In this document: in pieces, positions 1 to 6,942 of the stretch
Layout: each line of letters starts with the position of its first letter
Position numbering within the stretch: the stretch's first letter is position 1
Assembly (NCBI GenBank): GCA_964650485.1
Contig: CAZYTX010000075.1
Span: 1 to 11,998 of the forward strand
Source of the DNA: CAZYTX01 sp964650485
GTDB lineage: Bacteria; RBG-13-61-14; DATKZS01
Direction: 5' to 3'
DNA length: 11,998 bases
The notes under the pieces: model-generated
Databases searched by the model: none
Told to the model about the DNA's origin: nothing
The model's input: only the letters and a program-made list of their open reading frames with translations
Position numbers and translations under genes: made by a program

Positions 1-73
1 CGTGCCTTTGTTAGCTTTGTGGTAAATTTTCCTGGTCCTGTTTTGGACAAGAGTGAAGAAGAGATCTTCCAAA

Positions 74-117
74 TTGACACATGCCACTTTTTAATGTCTC
101 TGATACTCTAATATAAT
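74..117 (+). promoter_or_regulatory. Candidate promoter for the radical SAM operon
   Basis: The first 129 bases are clearly more AT-rich than the rest of the window and contain no convincing coding frame. A perfect TATAAT lies at 112-117 and a perfect TTGACA at 74-79, but they are 32 bases apart, so they cannot form one ordinary sigma-70 promoter. With TATAAT as the -10, the -35 would be the weak T-rich stretch at 88-94. Transcription would then start near 124, only about 6 bases before the ATG at 130. There is no Shine-Dalgarno sequence in front of that ATG, which would fit a nearly leaderless transcript. This is inference from motif matching only. Confidence 0.4.
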
Positions 118-129
118 CGTATTCCAAAC

Positions 130-1206
130 ATGCCAAACCAAAATACCATGACCCGTAATGAAAACCTCGCCCGCATGAGACAAGCCGTAAAACAGGGACG
201 CGAGCACGCGGACCACTTTCCCGCGGTGCTCTATCTGGAGGCCACCGCTTCATGCAACCTTTGCTGCCCCATGTGCCCCACAACCATGGGCCTGCCCAGG
301 GACCCTTACCGCAGGGACCTGTTCGACCTGGACCTGTTGCCCAAGCTCGAAAAGGCGCTCCCACTGGTGGCGCGGGCATTCCTCTCAGGGGGAGGAGAGC
401 CGCTCCTGCACCCGCGCTTCTTCCACATAGTGCAGGCGCTAAAGTCCCGCCGCATAGAGGTCATCTTCAACTCCAACGGCACCCTGCTGGAGGAGGAGGC
501 TTCAAGGCAGGTGCTGGACACCGGGGTTGACACCATATCCTTCTCCATTGACGGGGCCAGCAAAGGGACATACGAAAGCATAAGGGTGGGAGCGGATTTC
601 GAGGAGGTCATGGAAAACGTAGGGCGCCTGGCCCGCATGAAGGAAGAGGCCGGCTCAAGGGTGCCCCACATGAACATGCAGTTCACGGTCATGGATACGA
701 ACGCGCACGAGATAAAACAGGCCGCGGACCTGGCAGCCTCCATTGGAATAAACCACCTGGTGGTCGAGCCTCTGACCCCGGTGTACTGCTTTGACAAAGA
801 GTACGACGAGTTCTACGCCGAGCATGCGGTGGAGCCCGCCAAGGTAATTGACGACTTGAAAGAGGCGTCTGACAGGGCCCGCAAGCTCGGCCTGGTGTTT
901 TCCTCACATTACCTGTTCGCCCGGGAGCACCCGGAGCAGGCCAGAAAGTGCGTGCAGCCCTGGCTTACCTTCGGGGTGAGGGTGGACGGCAGGGCCTTTA
1001 CATGCTGCGGCGCCATCCAGCCAATGGGCGACCTGGCAGAGCAGAGCTTCGATGATATATGGAACGGGCCTCGCTATCGCTCACTTCGCCGGGCGCTCGC
1101 AAAGGGTGAGTTCCCGCAATTCTGCACGCACTGCATCCGCGAGAACCGGGCCAGCCACTTCAACGAGGACCTGGTCTCGGAGCCGGATGCCGGGGACAAG
1201 GGCTGA
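130..1206 (+). CDS. Radical SAM/SPASM domain protein (first of five)
   Basis: This is a radical SAM enzyme that would use a [4Fe-4S] cluster to cleave S-adenosylmethionine; its substrate is unknown. The cluster motif CxxxCxxC is formed by C42, C46 and C49 (an extra cysteine is at C45), followed by the SAM-binding S-G-G-G-E-P motif at about 86-91. The C-terminus carries a SPASM/twitch-like set of cysteines: C274, C292/C293 and the C332-x-x-C335 pair, which would hold auxiliary clusters. The length of 358 aa is normal for this family, which includes PqqE- and anSME-like maturases but also many enzymes acting on small molecules. The start is uncertain: ATG 130 has no ribosome binding site, and an in-frame ATG at 148 would remove only six residues. 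It is first in the collinear unit, 13 bases ahead of a glycosyltransferase gene. Confidence 0.9.
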   Translation: MPNQNTMTRNENLARMRQAVKQGREHADHFPAVLYLEATASCNLCCPMCPTTMGLPRDPYRRDLFDLDLLPKLEKALPLVARAFLSGGGEPLLHPRFFHIVQALKSRRIEVIFNSNGTLLEEEASRQVLDTGVDTISFSIDGASKGTYESIRVGADFEEVMENVGRLARMKEEAGSRVPHMNMQFTVMDTNAHEIKQAADLAASIGINHLVVEPLTPVYCFDKEYDEFYAEHAVEPAKVIDDLKEASDRARKLGLVFSSHYLFAREHPEQARKCVQPWLTFGVRVDGRAFTCCGAIQPMGDLAEQSFDDIWNGPRYRSLRRALAKGEFPQFCTHCIRENRASHFNEDLVSEPDAGDKG

Positions 1207-1219
1207 GGGAAAATAAGAG

Positions 1220-2656
1220 ATGAGCCGCCCCCGGGTATCAGTGATCGTGGCTGCAAAGGATGAAGAGGAAAACATCCAAAGGTGCCTGCGCGCGGTCAAC
1301 GAGCAGGAGGCGGACTTTGAATTCGAGGTGCTGGTGGTGGACTCGGGCTCCAAAGACCGCACCGCTGAGATCGCCCGGAACCTGGGCGCCAGGGTGCTGA
1401 GTATACCGGCCGGCTCCTTCCAGCACGGCCGCACCAGGCAGACGGCGTCGGAAGAGGCCCGCGGAGACTATCTCGTATACCTGGTCGCGGACGCGGTGCC
1501 GGCGGACGAGCAATGGCTCGCAAGCCTGGTCCACGCGGTGGCCTCGGACCCGGAAGTGGCCGGGGCATACTCCAGGCAGTTGCCGAGACAAGGCGCCGGT
1601 CCCCTGGAGGAGTACAGGCTGAGGCACAGGCGCTCGTGGTCAACTGAGCGCCAGGAAAGGCGGACCAGGAAGGGCGAAGACTTCTGGGCCCTCTCTCCGG
1701 AGGAGCGCTTCTCCATGTGCGAGTTCGACGACGTGTCCTGCTGCCGCAGGGGCTCCCTGCTCCGGGAGTTCCCCATACCCGAGGTTGACTGGGCCGAGGA
1801 CCTGTTGTGGGCAAAGAGCGTGCTGCTCGCAGGATACAAGATAGTGTTGGAGCCCGGCTCCCTGGTCCTGCACTCGCACCCCGAGACCGTACGCTACGCC
1901 TTGCGCAGGGGATACATGGACCAGGACACGGTCAAAAAAAGCTTCGGCGTGCTATACTTTGATAAAAAGAGGGCGGTATTAACAGGGTTCCCAAGGCTTT
2001 TTCTCGAGCAGGCAAGAGTCATGTTTTCTCGAGAAAAAAGCCTTTACCGCTCCTTGAAAGATATTATATGGAATGCGGCCAGGCTCGGCTGCGAGGTCTC
2101 GGGAAACTTCCTGGCCTCGTGCGAGACGAGAAGGTATCACCTCGTCCATGATTTTATCAGCGGGCTTAGAACAAGAGACGTCGTTGCCCAGAGGAAGGGC
2201 CAGGTGCTAGAGACCAGGTTCACCCTGGGAAATGACGTAAGAAGGGTGCTCTTCATGAACCCGGACGCTGCCGTGCAAAGGAGCGTGGCCGTGCCCCCGG
2301 GGGCCAAGCTGGTCTTCGGGGCCGGCCTCAACCCAAAGGCAAGGCCGATGCGCAAGGCGCCGGTGCTCTTTGCCGCGGCGGTTGACAACGAGCCGGTCTG
2401 GAGCCGGGAGATAGGCCCGGGCGGGACGGGCCAAGAGCCCGCGTGGGTCGAGGCTTCAGTTGACCTTGCGGCATGGGCAGGAAGGACGGCCCGCATAAGC
2501 CTTGTCACCCGGGCAAAGGACACTGACTACGCATGGGCCGGCTGGGCCGAGCCCCGGGTGGTGGTTGATGAGCTCTCACTGGTTGACCGGGGGGTGAACG
2601 CGATCCTCGAAGAAGTGGACAGGAGGATGCGGGGAACCCCGCTCAGGCACCCGTGA
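1220..2656 (+). CDS. Family 2 glycosyltransferase (rhamnosyltransferase-like) with C-terminal beta-sandwich-like domain
   Basis: The N-terminal ~300 residues are a GT-A fold GT2 enzyme that would transfer a sugar from a nucleotide donor to a lipid- or glycan-bound acceptor in the cytoplasm. Visible motifs are VSVIVAAKDEEENI at 6-19, VVDSGSKDRT at 39-48, the F-x-H-G-R-T-R motif near 67-73 typical of rhamnosyltransferase-like members, a degenerate DxD (ADA at 90-92), the W-A-E-D catalytic-base region at 191-194 and the L-H-S-H motif near 217-220. A separate domain from about residue 334 to 460 begins F-x-x-G-N-D-V-R-R-V-L and is clearly homologous to the C-terminus of the B12-type radical SAM protein three genes on. 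The GT alone is usually ~300 aa, so the protein is unusually long. AGGGA at 1206-1210 can serve ATG 1220. Codons around 1920-2060 are more AT-rich than the rest and contain a long inverted repeat. Confidence 0.88.
   Translation: MSRPRVSVIVAAKDEEENIQRCLRAVNEQEADFEFEVLVVDSGSKDRTAEIARNLGARVLSIPAGSFQHGRTRQTASEEARGDYLVYLVADAVPADEQWLASLVHAVASDPEVAGAYSRQLPRQGAGPLEEYRLRHRRSWSTERQERRTRKGEDFWALSPEERFSMCEFDDVSCCRRGSLLREFPIPEVDWAEDLLWAKSVLLAGYKIVLEPGSLVLHSHPETVRYALRRGYMDQDTVKKSFGVLYFDKKRAVLTGFPRLFLEQARVMFSREKSLYRSLKDIIWNAARLGCEVSGNFLASCETRRYHLVHDFISGLRTRDVVAQRKGQVLETRFTLGNDVRRVLFMNPDAAVQRSVAVPPGAKLVFGAGLNPKARPMRKAPVLFAAAVDNEPVWSREIGPGGTGQEPAWVEASVDLAAWAGRTARISLVTRAKDTDYAWAGWAEPRVVVDELSLVDRGVNAILEEVDRRMRGTPLRHP
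1993..2044. repeat. Long inverted repeat inside the glycosyltransferase gene
   Basis: The left arm at 1993-2008 (AAGGCTTTTTCTCGAG) is complementary to the right arm at 2028-2044 except for one extra A in the right arm. The spacer is 19 bases. The repeat lies in an AT-rich patch of otherwise GC-rich coding sequence, at the linker between the catalytic GT domain and the appended domain. It could form a strong hairpin in the mRNA. Whether it has a role is unknown. Confidence 0.7.
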
Positions 2657-2669
2657 ACGATTATGGGTA

Positions 2670-2694
2670 GCCCACATAGCTATGCTATGTGGGC
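2670..2694. repeat. Perfect 11-bp hairpin between glycosyltransferase and DUF6485 genes
   Basis: GCCCACATAGC (2670-2680) and GCTATGTGGGC (2684-2694) are perfect complements separated by TAT. The hairpin starts 14 bases after the glycosyltransferase stop codon. No T-run follows, so it is not a textbook intrinsic terminator. It may be an mRNA processing or stabilising element, an attenuating structure, or a mobile palindromic repeat. Confidence 0.75.
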
Positions 2695-2695
2695 G

Positions 2696-2731
2696 CCTGC
2701 CTGCCGCGTCAAGGAACGCGGCGCAGGCAGG
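2696..2731. repeat. Second, GC-rich hairpin adjacent to the first
   Basis: CCTGCCTGCCGCGT (2696-2709) pairs with 2716-2731 through two 7-bp helices interrupted by a 2-base bulge (GC at 2723-2724), with the loop CAAGGA. It follows the first hairpin after a single base and is followed by a GCGAAGCGAGC-type stretch at about 2733-2743. The pair occupies most of the only sizeable gap inside the operon. Two adjacent stable hairpins without T-runs resemble REP/BIME-type intergenic elements, but copies elsewhere in the genome cannot be seen here. Confidence 0.65.
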
Positions 2732-2752
2732 AGCGAAGCGAGCAGGTAAGAC

Positions 2753-2760
2753 AAGGAGGT
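2753..2760 (+). promoter_or_regulatory. Strong ribosome binding site of the DUF6485-like gene
   Basis: AAGGAGGT lies three bases before ATG 2764 and nearly matches the anti-Shine-Dalgarno sequence. It fixes the start of the small cysteine-rich protein at 2764 and shows that this short frame is a real, probably highly translated gene. Confidence 0.8.
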
Positions 2761-2763
2761 ATC

Positions 2764-2964
2764 ATGGCGAAAGATTGTCCGAGCAAGGAAGAGAACCTGA
2801 AGATGTGCAACTGCACCTACGAGCCCTGTCCCAGGAAAGGTATCTGCTGCGAATGCATACAGTACCACAAGAAGATGGGCGAGCTTCCAGCCTGCATGTT
2901 CAGCCGCGAGGGTGAGGCCACCTACGACAGGACCATATCCGCGTTCATGAAGTATCACTTCTGA
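2764..2964 (+). CDS. Small cysteine-rich protein, DUF6485-like
   Basis: This 66-residue protein has eight cysteines: C5, C15, C17, C22, C28, C29, C31 and C44. The core N-C-T-Y-E-P-C-P-R-K-G-x-C-C-x-C, followed by a Y-H, L-P-A-C and T-Y-D-R pattern, matches my recollection of the DUF6485 family of anaerobes. That family has no established function as far as I know. The cysteine spacing suggests a metal or iron-sulfur binding protein; there is no signal peptide. The start is set by a strong ribosome binding site. It lies 27 bases ahead of the B12-type radical SAM gene and follows the double hairpin. It could be a metal-binding accessory of the neighbouring enzymes or, less likely, their peptide substrate. 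Confidence 0.85.
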   Translation: MAKDCPSKEENLKMCNCTYEPCPRKGICCECIQYHKKMGELPACMFSREGEATYDRTISAFMKYHF

Positions 2965-2991
2965 TCACGGCGGCACGGGGCCGCACCGGAG

Positions 2992-4812
2992 ATGAAAGCT
3001 TTGCGAGTCCTCTTCATATACCCTGACGTGGGCACCATGCTCCCGCCCGACTTCCAGCACGGGGTGGGCACCCTGATCGCGGTGCTGAAAAAGGCCGGGC
3101 ACATGCCAAAGCTTATCTACGCGCACCAGGAACTCGGACGCGAGGATCTCGTGCGGCAGGCGAGAGATTTCGACCCCCGGCTTGTGGCCATATCCACCGT
3201 GAGCAACCAGTACCAAAGGGCCAAAAGGTACGCGGGCTGGCTGAAAGAGGACCTGGCCGCGCCAATAATAGTCGGCGGCGCGCACGCCACCCTGGCCGCA
3301 TCCGAGGTCATAGCCGAGCCCTGCTTTGACATGGTATGCATAGGCGAAGGCGAGGGCGCCATGCTCGAGCTTTCGCAGGTGCTGGAGCAAGGGAACGATA
3401 TCGCCGGCATACAAAACCTTTGGGTAAAGCGGGGGGGAGAGGTCATAAAGAACCCGGTGCGGCCGCTCATCGAGGACCTGGACTCTCTCCCTTTTGTTGA
3501 CAGGGAGTCCTTCCGCTTCGAGAACATACTGGAGGCCCAGGAGGGCAAGTGCTCCATGCTCTGCGGCCGCGGCTGCCCATACTCGTGCACATACTGCGCC
3601 AACGAGGGGATAAAGAACCTGTACAAGGGCAAGGGCAGGTTCGTGCGCATGCGCTCGGTTGACCACGTTCTCGCGGAGATGAGGGAGATACTCTCGTGCT
3701 ACAAGGTGGAGAAGTGGGAGTTCAACGACGACATCTTCACCCTGAAGAAGAGCTTTATGCAGGAGTTCTGCCGGCGCTACCCGGAGCAGTTCTCCATTCC
3801 CTTCGACGTGAACGTGAGGGTGGAGACCGTGGATGAAGATGCCTTGCGAATGCTCAAGGACGCGGGGTGCGACATCGTAAGGGTTGGGCTCGAGTCCGGG
3901 AGCGAGCGGGTGAGGTCAGAACTCATGAACCGGCCCATGCAGACCGAGCGCATCGCATCGGTGTTCGAGCAGGCGGAGAAGGTGGGTCTCAAGACCTGGT
4001 CCTTCAACATGGTGGGCCTTCCCGGCGAGACGCCCGCGGACGCGGAGGAGACCATCCGCCTGAACGAGCGCTTGTGCCCGGACCACATGCAGGTGAGCGT
4101 TTTCAACCCTTATCCTGGCACCCGCCTTTTCGAGGTGTGCAAGGAGCGGGGCGTGCTTTCCGGCCGCACGGTTGACGGGTACTTCCTGCCCGACTCGGTG
4201 CTCTCCCTCCCCGAGTTCCCGGCCGGGCTCATAAACCACACCCACCAGCGCCTCATCCGGCTGCGGGACCAGTGCAGCACCAGGAAGCGGCTTTTGCGCG
4301 AGCTCTCGGGCGTCCCTCCCCGGTTCGACTTCGTGGACATGCTGGAGAAGGCGCGGGTGGAATCCCCTGACCCGGCTTTCGTGTGCGAGGACTACTTCTG
4401 GATGGGCGAGGACGCGAGAAGGGTGTTGCGCGCACACCCGCCGGCGAGTATAAGGTACAAACTGAGGGTGCCTGAGAACGCGGAGCTCCGCTTCAGCCTG
4501 GCCATGCACCCCCAGGTGCTGGACAAGGGAGGCGGAGACGGGGTGGTCTTCGAGGTAAGCATAGGAAGGTTTGCCGGGAGAATGAAGCGGGTCTTCCACC
4601 AGGTGCTGGACCCCAAGGGGGACCCCTCTCACAGGGGCTGGCACGACCGGGTGATACCGCTCGATAAGTGGGCCGGAAAGAAGGCGTACATCGAGTTCCA
4701 CACCCGCACAGTGGACCGGGAGAACCGGGACTACAACACCGCGGGGTTCGGGTTCCCCGTAATAGTCGAGAAGGGACATGTTCAGAAAAAGCTCGATAAA
4801 CGCTCTGCGTGA
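2992..4812 (+). CDS. B12-binding-type radical SAM protein with C-terminal beta-sandwich-like domain
   Basis: Domain order is an N-terminal cobalamin-binding Rossmann-like domain (about 1-150, with V-G-G-A-H-A-T-L at 94-101 and G-E-G-E-G at 118-122), a radical SAM barrel with C195, C199 and C202 in R-G-C-P-Y-S-C-T-Y-C, a M-V-G-L-P-G-E-T loop and a N-P-Y-P-G-T motif, then an appended domain from about 469 to 595. Members of this class carry out methylations, ring contractions and other radical steps; the substrate here is unknown. The usual length is ~450-500 aa, so 606 aa reflects the extra domain, which is homologous to the end of the glycosyltransferase encoded upstream. Start choice is uncertain: GGAG directly abuts ATG 2992, whereas TTG 3001 would be 9 bases from it and give an N-terminus R-V-L-F-I-Y-P-D typical of the family. 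The 3' end overlaps the next gene by 35 bases. Confidence 0.92.
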   Translation: MKALRVLFIYPDVGTMLPPDFQHGVGTLIAVLKKAGHMPKLIYAHQELGREDLVRQARDFDPRLVAISTVSNQYQRAKRYAGWLKEDLAAPIIVGGAHATLAASEVIAEPCFDMVCIGEGEGAMLELSQVLEQGNDIAGIQNLWVKRGGEVIKNPVRPLIEDLDSLPFVDRESFRFENILEAQEGKCSMLCGRGCPYSCTYCANEGIKNLYKGKGRFVRMRSVDHVLAEMREILSCYKVEKWEFNDDIFTLKKSFMQEFCRRYPEQFSIPFDVNVRVETVDEDALRMLKDAGCDIVRVGLESGSERVRSELMNRPMQTERIASVFEQAEKVGLKTWSFNMVGLPGETPADAEETIRLNERLCPDHMQVSVFNPYPGTRLFEVCKERGVLSGRTVDGYFLPDSVLSLPEFPAGLINHTHQRLIRLRDQCSTRKRLLRELSGVPPRFDFVDMLEKARVESPDPAFVCEDYFWMGEDARRVLRAHPPASIRYKLRVPENAELRFSLAMHPQVLDKGGGDGVVFEVSIGRFAGRMKRVFHQVLDPKGDPSHRGWHDRVIPLDKWAGKKAYIEFHTRTVDRENRDYNTAGFGFPVIVEKGHVQKKLDKRSA

Positions 4813-5881
4813 GTCCATAGAAAAGGGAGAGCCGGTTACAGGCCCATTGGACGTGCAGATTCTGCCCACGCCAAGGTGCAATGCATCCTGCGTGTTCTGT
4901 CCGCTCAACGCCATACCCCCGCCTCTCATGCAGTACACGCCCCGGTTCTGCACATACGAGCACGACCTTCCAGGCGGGCTCCTTGACCGGCTGGCAGACG
5001 ACCTCTATCACCTGGGAGGACTCGAACGCCTCACCATAACCGGGGGCGAGCCGCTGCTCTACAGATACCTCATACCCGCGGTGTTCCAGTTCAGGAACTC
5101 CTTCCCCGAGGCCGAGCTCACAGTAGTGACGAACGGGATACGGCTTATAGACTTCGCCGACTTCTTCGTGGGCGCGGGGCTGCAAAACCTCACCGTGAGC
5201 ATAAACGCCGGCACCAGGGAAACCTACTTAAGGCACAACCCGGGGGCCTCGGGGGAGGAGTTCGACCGGATAGTGGAGGGCGTGACCGCGGTCACCAACA
5301 AGCGCGACGGGCGGGACTCGGACAGCCCCCGGGTGACCCTGTCGGTGGTGCTCACCAAAGACAGCGCCTCCGAAGTGGGGCCTGTCTTCGAGATCGGAAG
5401 GAGCACGGCCTCGGACGCGGTGACCTTTTTGCCGCTCATGGAGATCAGGCTCCAGGGCCGGTCGGTTAACAGGGGGCTCAGGGCCGGGGGCGACGAATTC
5501 AACAGGTTCCTGGGGGATATGGAGCGCTACTCTGATAAGGCCCGGCAGGAGGGCTTTTACATGGGCTATGCGGGATCGCATGATGACGCCGGGGTGGTGG
5601 ACCAGGGCGGCCTGTACAAGGACCAGCCCTGCTACGCCGGCTACGCCTTTGCCGCGGTCTACCCCAACGGGGACGTGAGACCCTGCTGCCACTGCGAGCC
5701 TATAATGGGGAACCTTACGAGGTCATCCTTTATTGACATCTGGCGCTCGGAGAGGTACGCCGAGCAGAGGGCGCGCATGATGGCCATCCAGGAGAGTCCG
5801 CAAGCGCTCGAGGGCTGCCTGTGCGACGAGTGCGGCTACCTGTTCGAGAACCGCGAGCTGCATAAGAAGCTCAGCACATGA
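4778..5881 (+). CDS. Radical SAM/SPASM domain protein
   Basis: The radical SAM motif is C34-x3-C38-x2-C41 (C-N-A-S-C-V-F-C), followed by T-I-T-G-G-E-P for SAM binding. The C-terminus has a SPASM-like cysteine set: C285, C303, C304, C306 and the C347-x-C349-x2-C352 group, predicted to bind auxiliary [4Fe-4S] clusters. The length of 367 aa is normal. ATG 4778 is preceded by GAGAAGGG inside the end of the previous gene, so the two genes overlap by 35 bases and are probably translationally coupled. The stop overlaps the next start as ATGA. The reaction is unknown. The location between two other radical SAM genes suggests successive steps of one pathway rather than duplication, since the sequences outside the motifs differ widely. 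Confidence 0.92.
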   Translation: MFRKSSINALRESIEKGEPVTGPLDVQILPTPRCNASCVFCPLNAIPPPLMQYTPRFCTYEHDLPGGLLDRLADDLYHLGGLERLTITGGEPLLYRYLIPAVFQFRNSFPEAELTVVTNGIRLIDFADFFVGAGLQNLTVSINAGTRETYLRHNPGASGEEFDRIVEGVTAVTNKRDGRDSDSPRVTLSVVLTKDSASEVGPVFEIGRSTASDAVTFLPLMEIRLQGRSVNRGLRAGGDEFNRFLGDMERYSDKARQEGFYMGYAGSHDDAGVVDQGGLYKDQPCYAGYAFAAVYPNGDVRPCCHCEPIMGNLTRSSFIDIWRSERYAEQRARMMAIQESPQALEGCLCDECGYLFENRELHKKLST

Positions 5882-6930
5882 ATGACCTGCAAAGGCTTAT
5901 TAACTACTACGGGGCCGGGAGGCTCCTTTTGCCGCGGCCCCGCTACCTGTGCGTGAACGCCACCCTGCGCTGCGACGGCAGGTGCGCCCACTGCGGTATC
6001 TGGAAGCAGGGCGCACGGGGCCCGGAGATAAGCGGGCAGGAGCTTGAAGGCGTGCTCTCAAACCCGCTTTTCCAAAAGGTCGAGACCGCGTGGATAACCG
6101 GGGGCGAGCCCACCTTGAGGGACGACCTGAACCTGGTCGCCAGGGCCATGGTAGAGTCCCTCCCCTCCCTGTCCACGCTGGGAATAGCCACAAACGCGCT
6201 CCACCCCCAAAGGGTGCTGGACCGGATCACGCAAATGGTCTCGGAGACCGCCTCCCAGGGTGTCTTCGTGCACCTGTCTCTTGACGGGGCGGGCGAGGTG
6301 CACGACCGGGTGCGCAGGAGAGAGGGCGCGTTCCAGGCGGTGTCGGAGACTATCGAGGGGCTTCTTCGCATGAAAGGATCGCGCCCGGAAAAAAGGATAG
6401 AGATAGGGATCAACTGCGTGGTGCAGCCGGGGAACGTGAGCGGGCTCTATGACCTTTGGGAATACGCCCGCGGAAAAGGCATAGTGCCCATGTTCAACCC
6501 GGTGCTGGTCACGGACCAGGTGTACCGCAACCTGGAGATGGGAGAGGAACTCAGGTTCTCTTACTCCCAGGTAGAAGAGATCGTATCCTTCCTGGACAGG
6601 ATCATGCCGCAATGCCCGGCCCCCTTTGCTTACCAGTACGGGATCACGAAGCGGGTGCTGCTCGGAAGGCCCAGGCCCAGGCGCTGCCTTACCCTCTACA
6701 CCACGGTGAACATAAACGCGGACGCCACCCTGATCCCTTGCCCCGCGGCCTCGGACCTTTTTATGCACAGCGTGCTGGAGGAGGACCCGGCCGAGCTGTG
6801 GAGGAGCAGGGAGGCCATGGAGATGCGCAAATGGGTGGAGAAAAAGTGCTGTCCCGCCTGCACGCTGTCGTGCTCGCTGGGTGACTCCATGCCGCTGTCC
6901 GAGTGGCTGTCCGGGGGATGGGACAACTGA
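5878..6930 (+). CDS. Radical SAM protein with SPASM/twitch-like C-terminus
   Basis: C32, C36 and C39 form the radical SAM cluster motif (C-D-G-R-C-A-H-C, followed by G-I-W-K), with W-I-T-G-G-E-P-T as the SAM-binding strand. Auxiliary cysteines near the C-terminus are C270, C288, C324, C325, C328 and C332; the C-C-P-A-C-x-x-x-C cluster is a twitch/SPASM-like arrangement. The length of 350 aa fits. The start ATG 5878 shares the ATGA overlap with the preceding stop, which supports translational coupling. The substrate cannot be read from the sequence. Relatives with this C-x-x-x-C-x-H-C-x-I-W pattern include enzymes acting on peptides, cofactors and lipids. Confidence 0.92.
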   Translation: MNDLQRLINYYGAGRLLLPRPRYLCVNATLRCDGRCAHCGIWKQGARGPEISGQELEGVLSNPLFQKVETAWITGGEPTLRDDLNLVARAMVESLPSLSTLGIATNALHPQRVLDRITQMVSETASQGVFVHLSLDGAGEVHDRVRRREGAFQAVSETIEGLLRMKGSRPEKRIEIGINCVVQPGNVSGLYDLWEYARGKGIVPMFNPVLVTDQVYRNLEMGEELRFSYSQVEEIVSFLDRIMPQCPAPFAYQYGITKRVLLGRPRPRRCLTLYTTVNINADATLIPCPAASDLFMHSVLEEDPAELWRSREAMEMRKWVEKKCCPACTLSCSLGDSMPLSEWLSGGWDN

Positions 6931-6942
6931 CCGGGGGATGGC

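Noticed and set aside
2764..2964. The small cysteine-rich protein as a RiPP precursor for the five radical SAM enzymes
   Set aside because: The cysteines and other conserved residues are spread over the whole protein, as in a folded metal-binding domain, with no leader/core division or repeats. The cluster also lacks a recognisable peptidase, transporter or RRE. It is kept only as a remote alternative.
3916..4953. Long open frame on the - strand (345 codons) across the B12-type radical SAM gene
   Set aside because: It is antisense to a gene with full family motifs, has an arginine/histidine/proline-rich composition typical of GC-rich shadow frames, and shows no recognisable domain.
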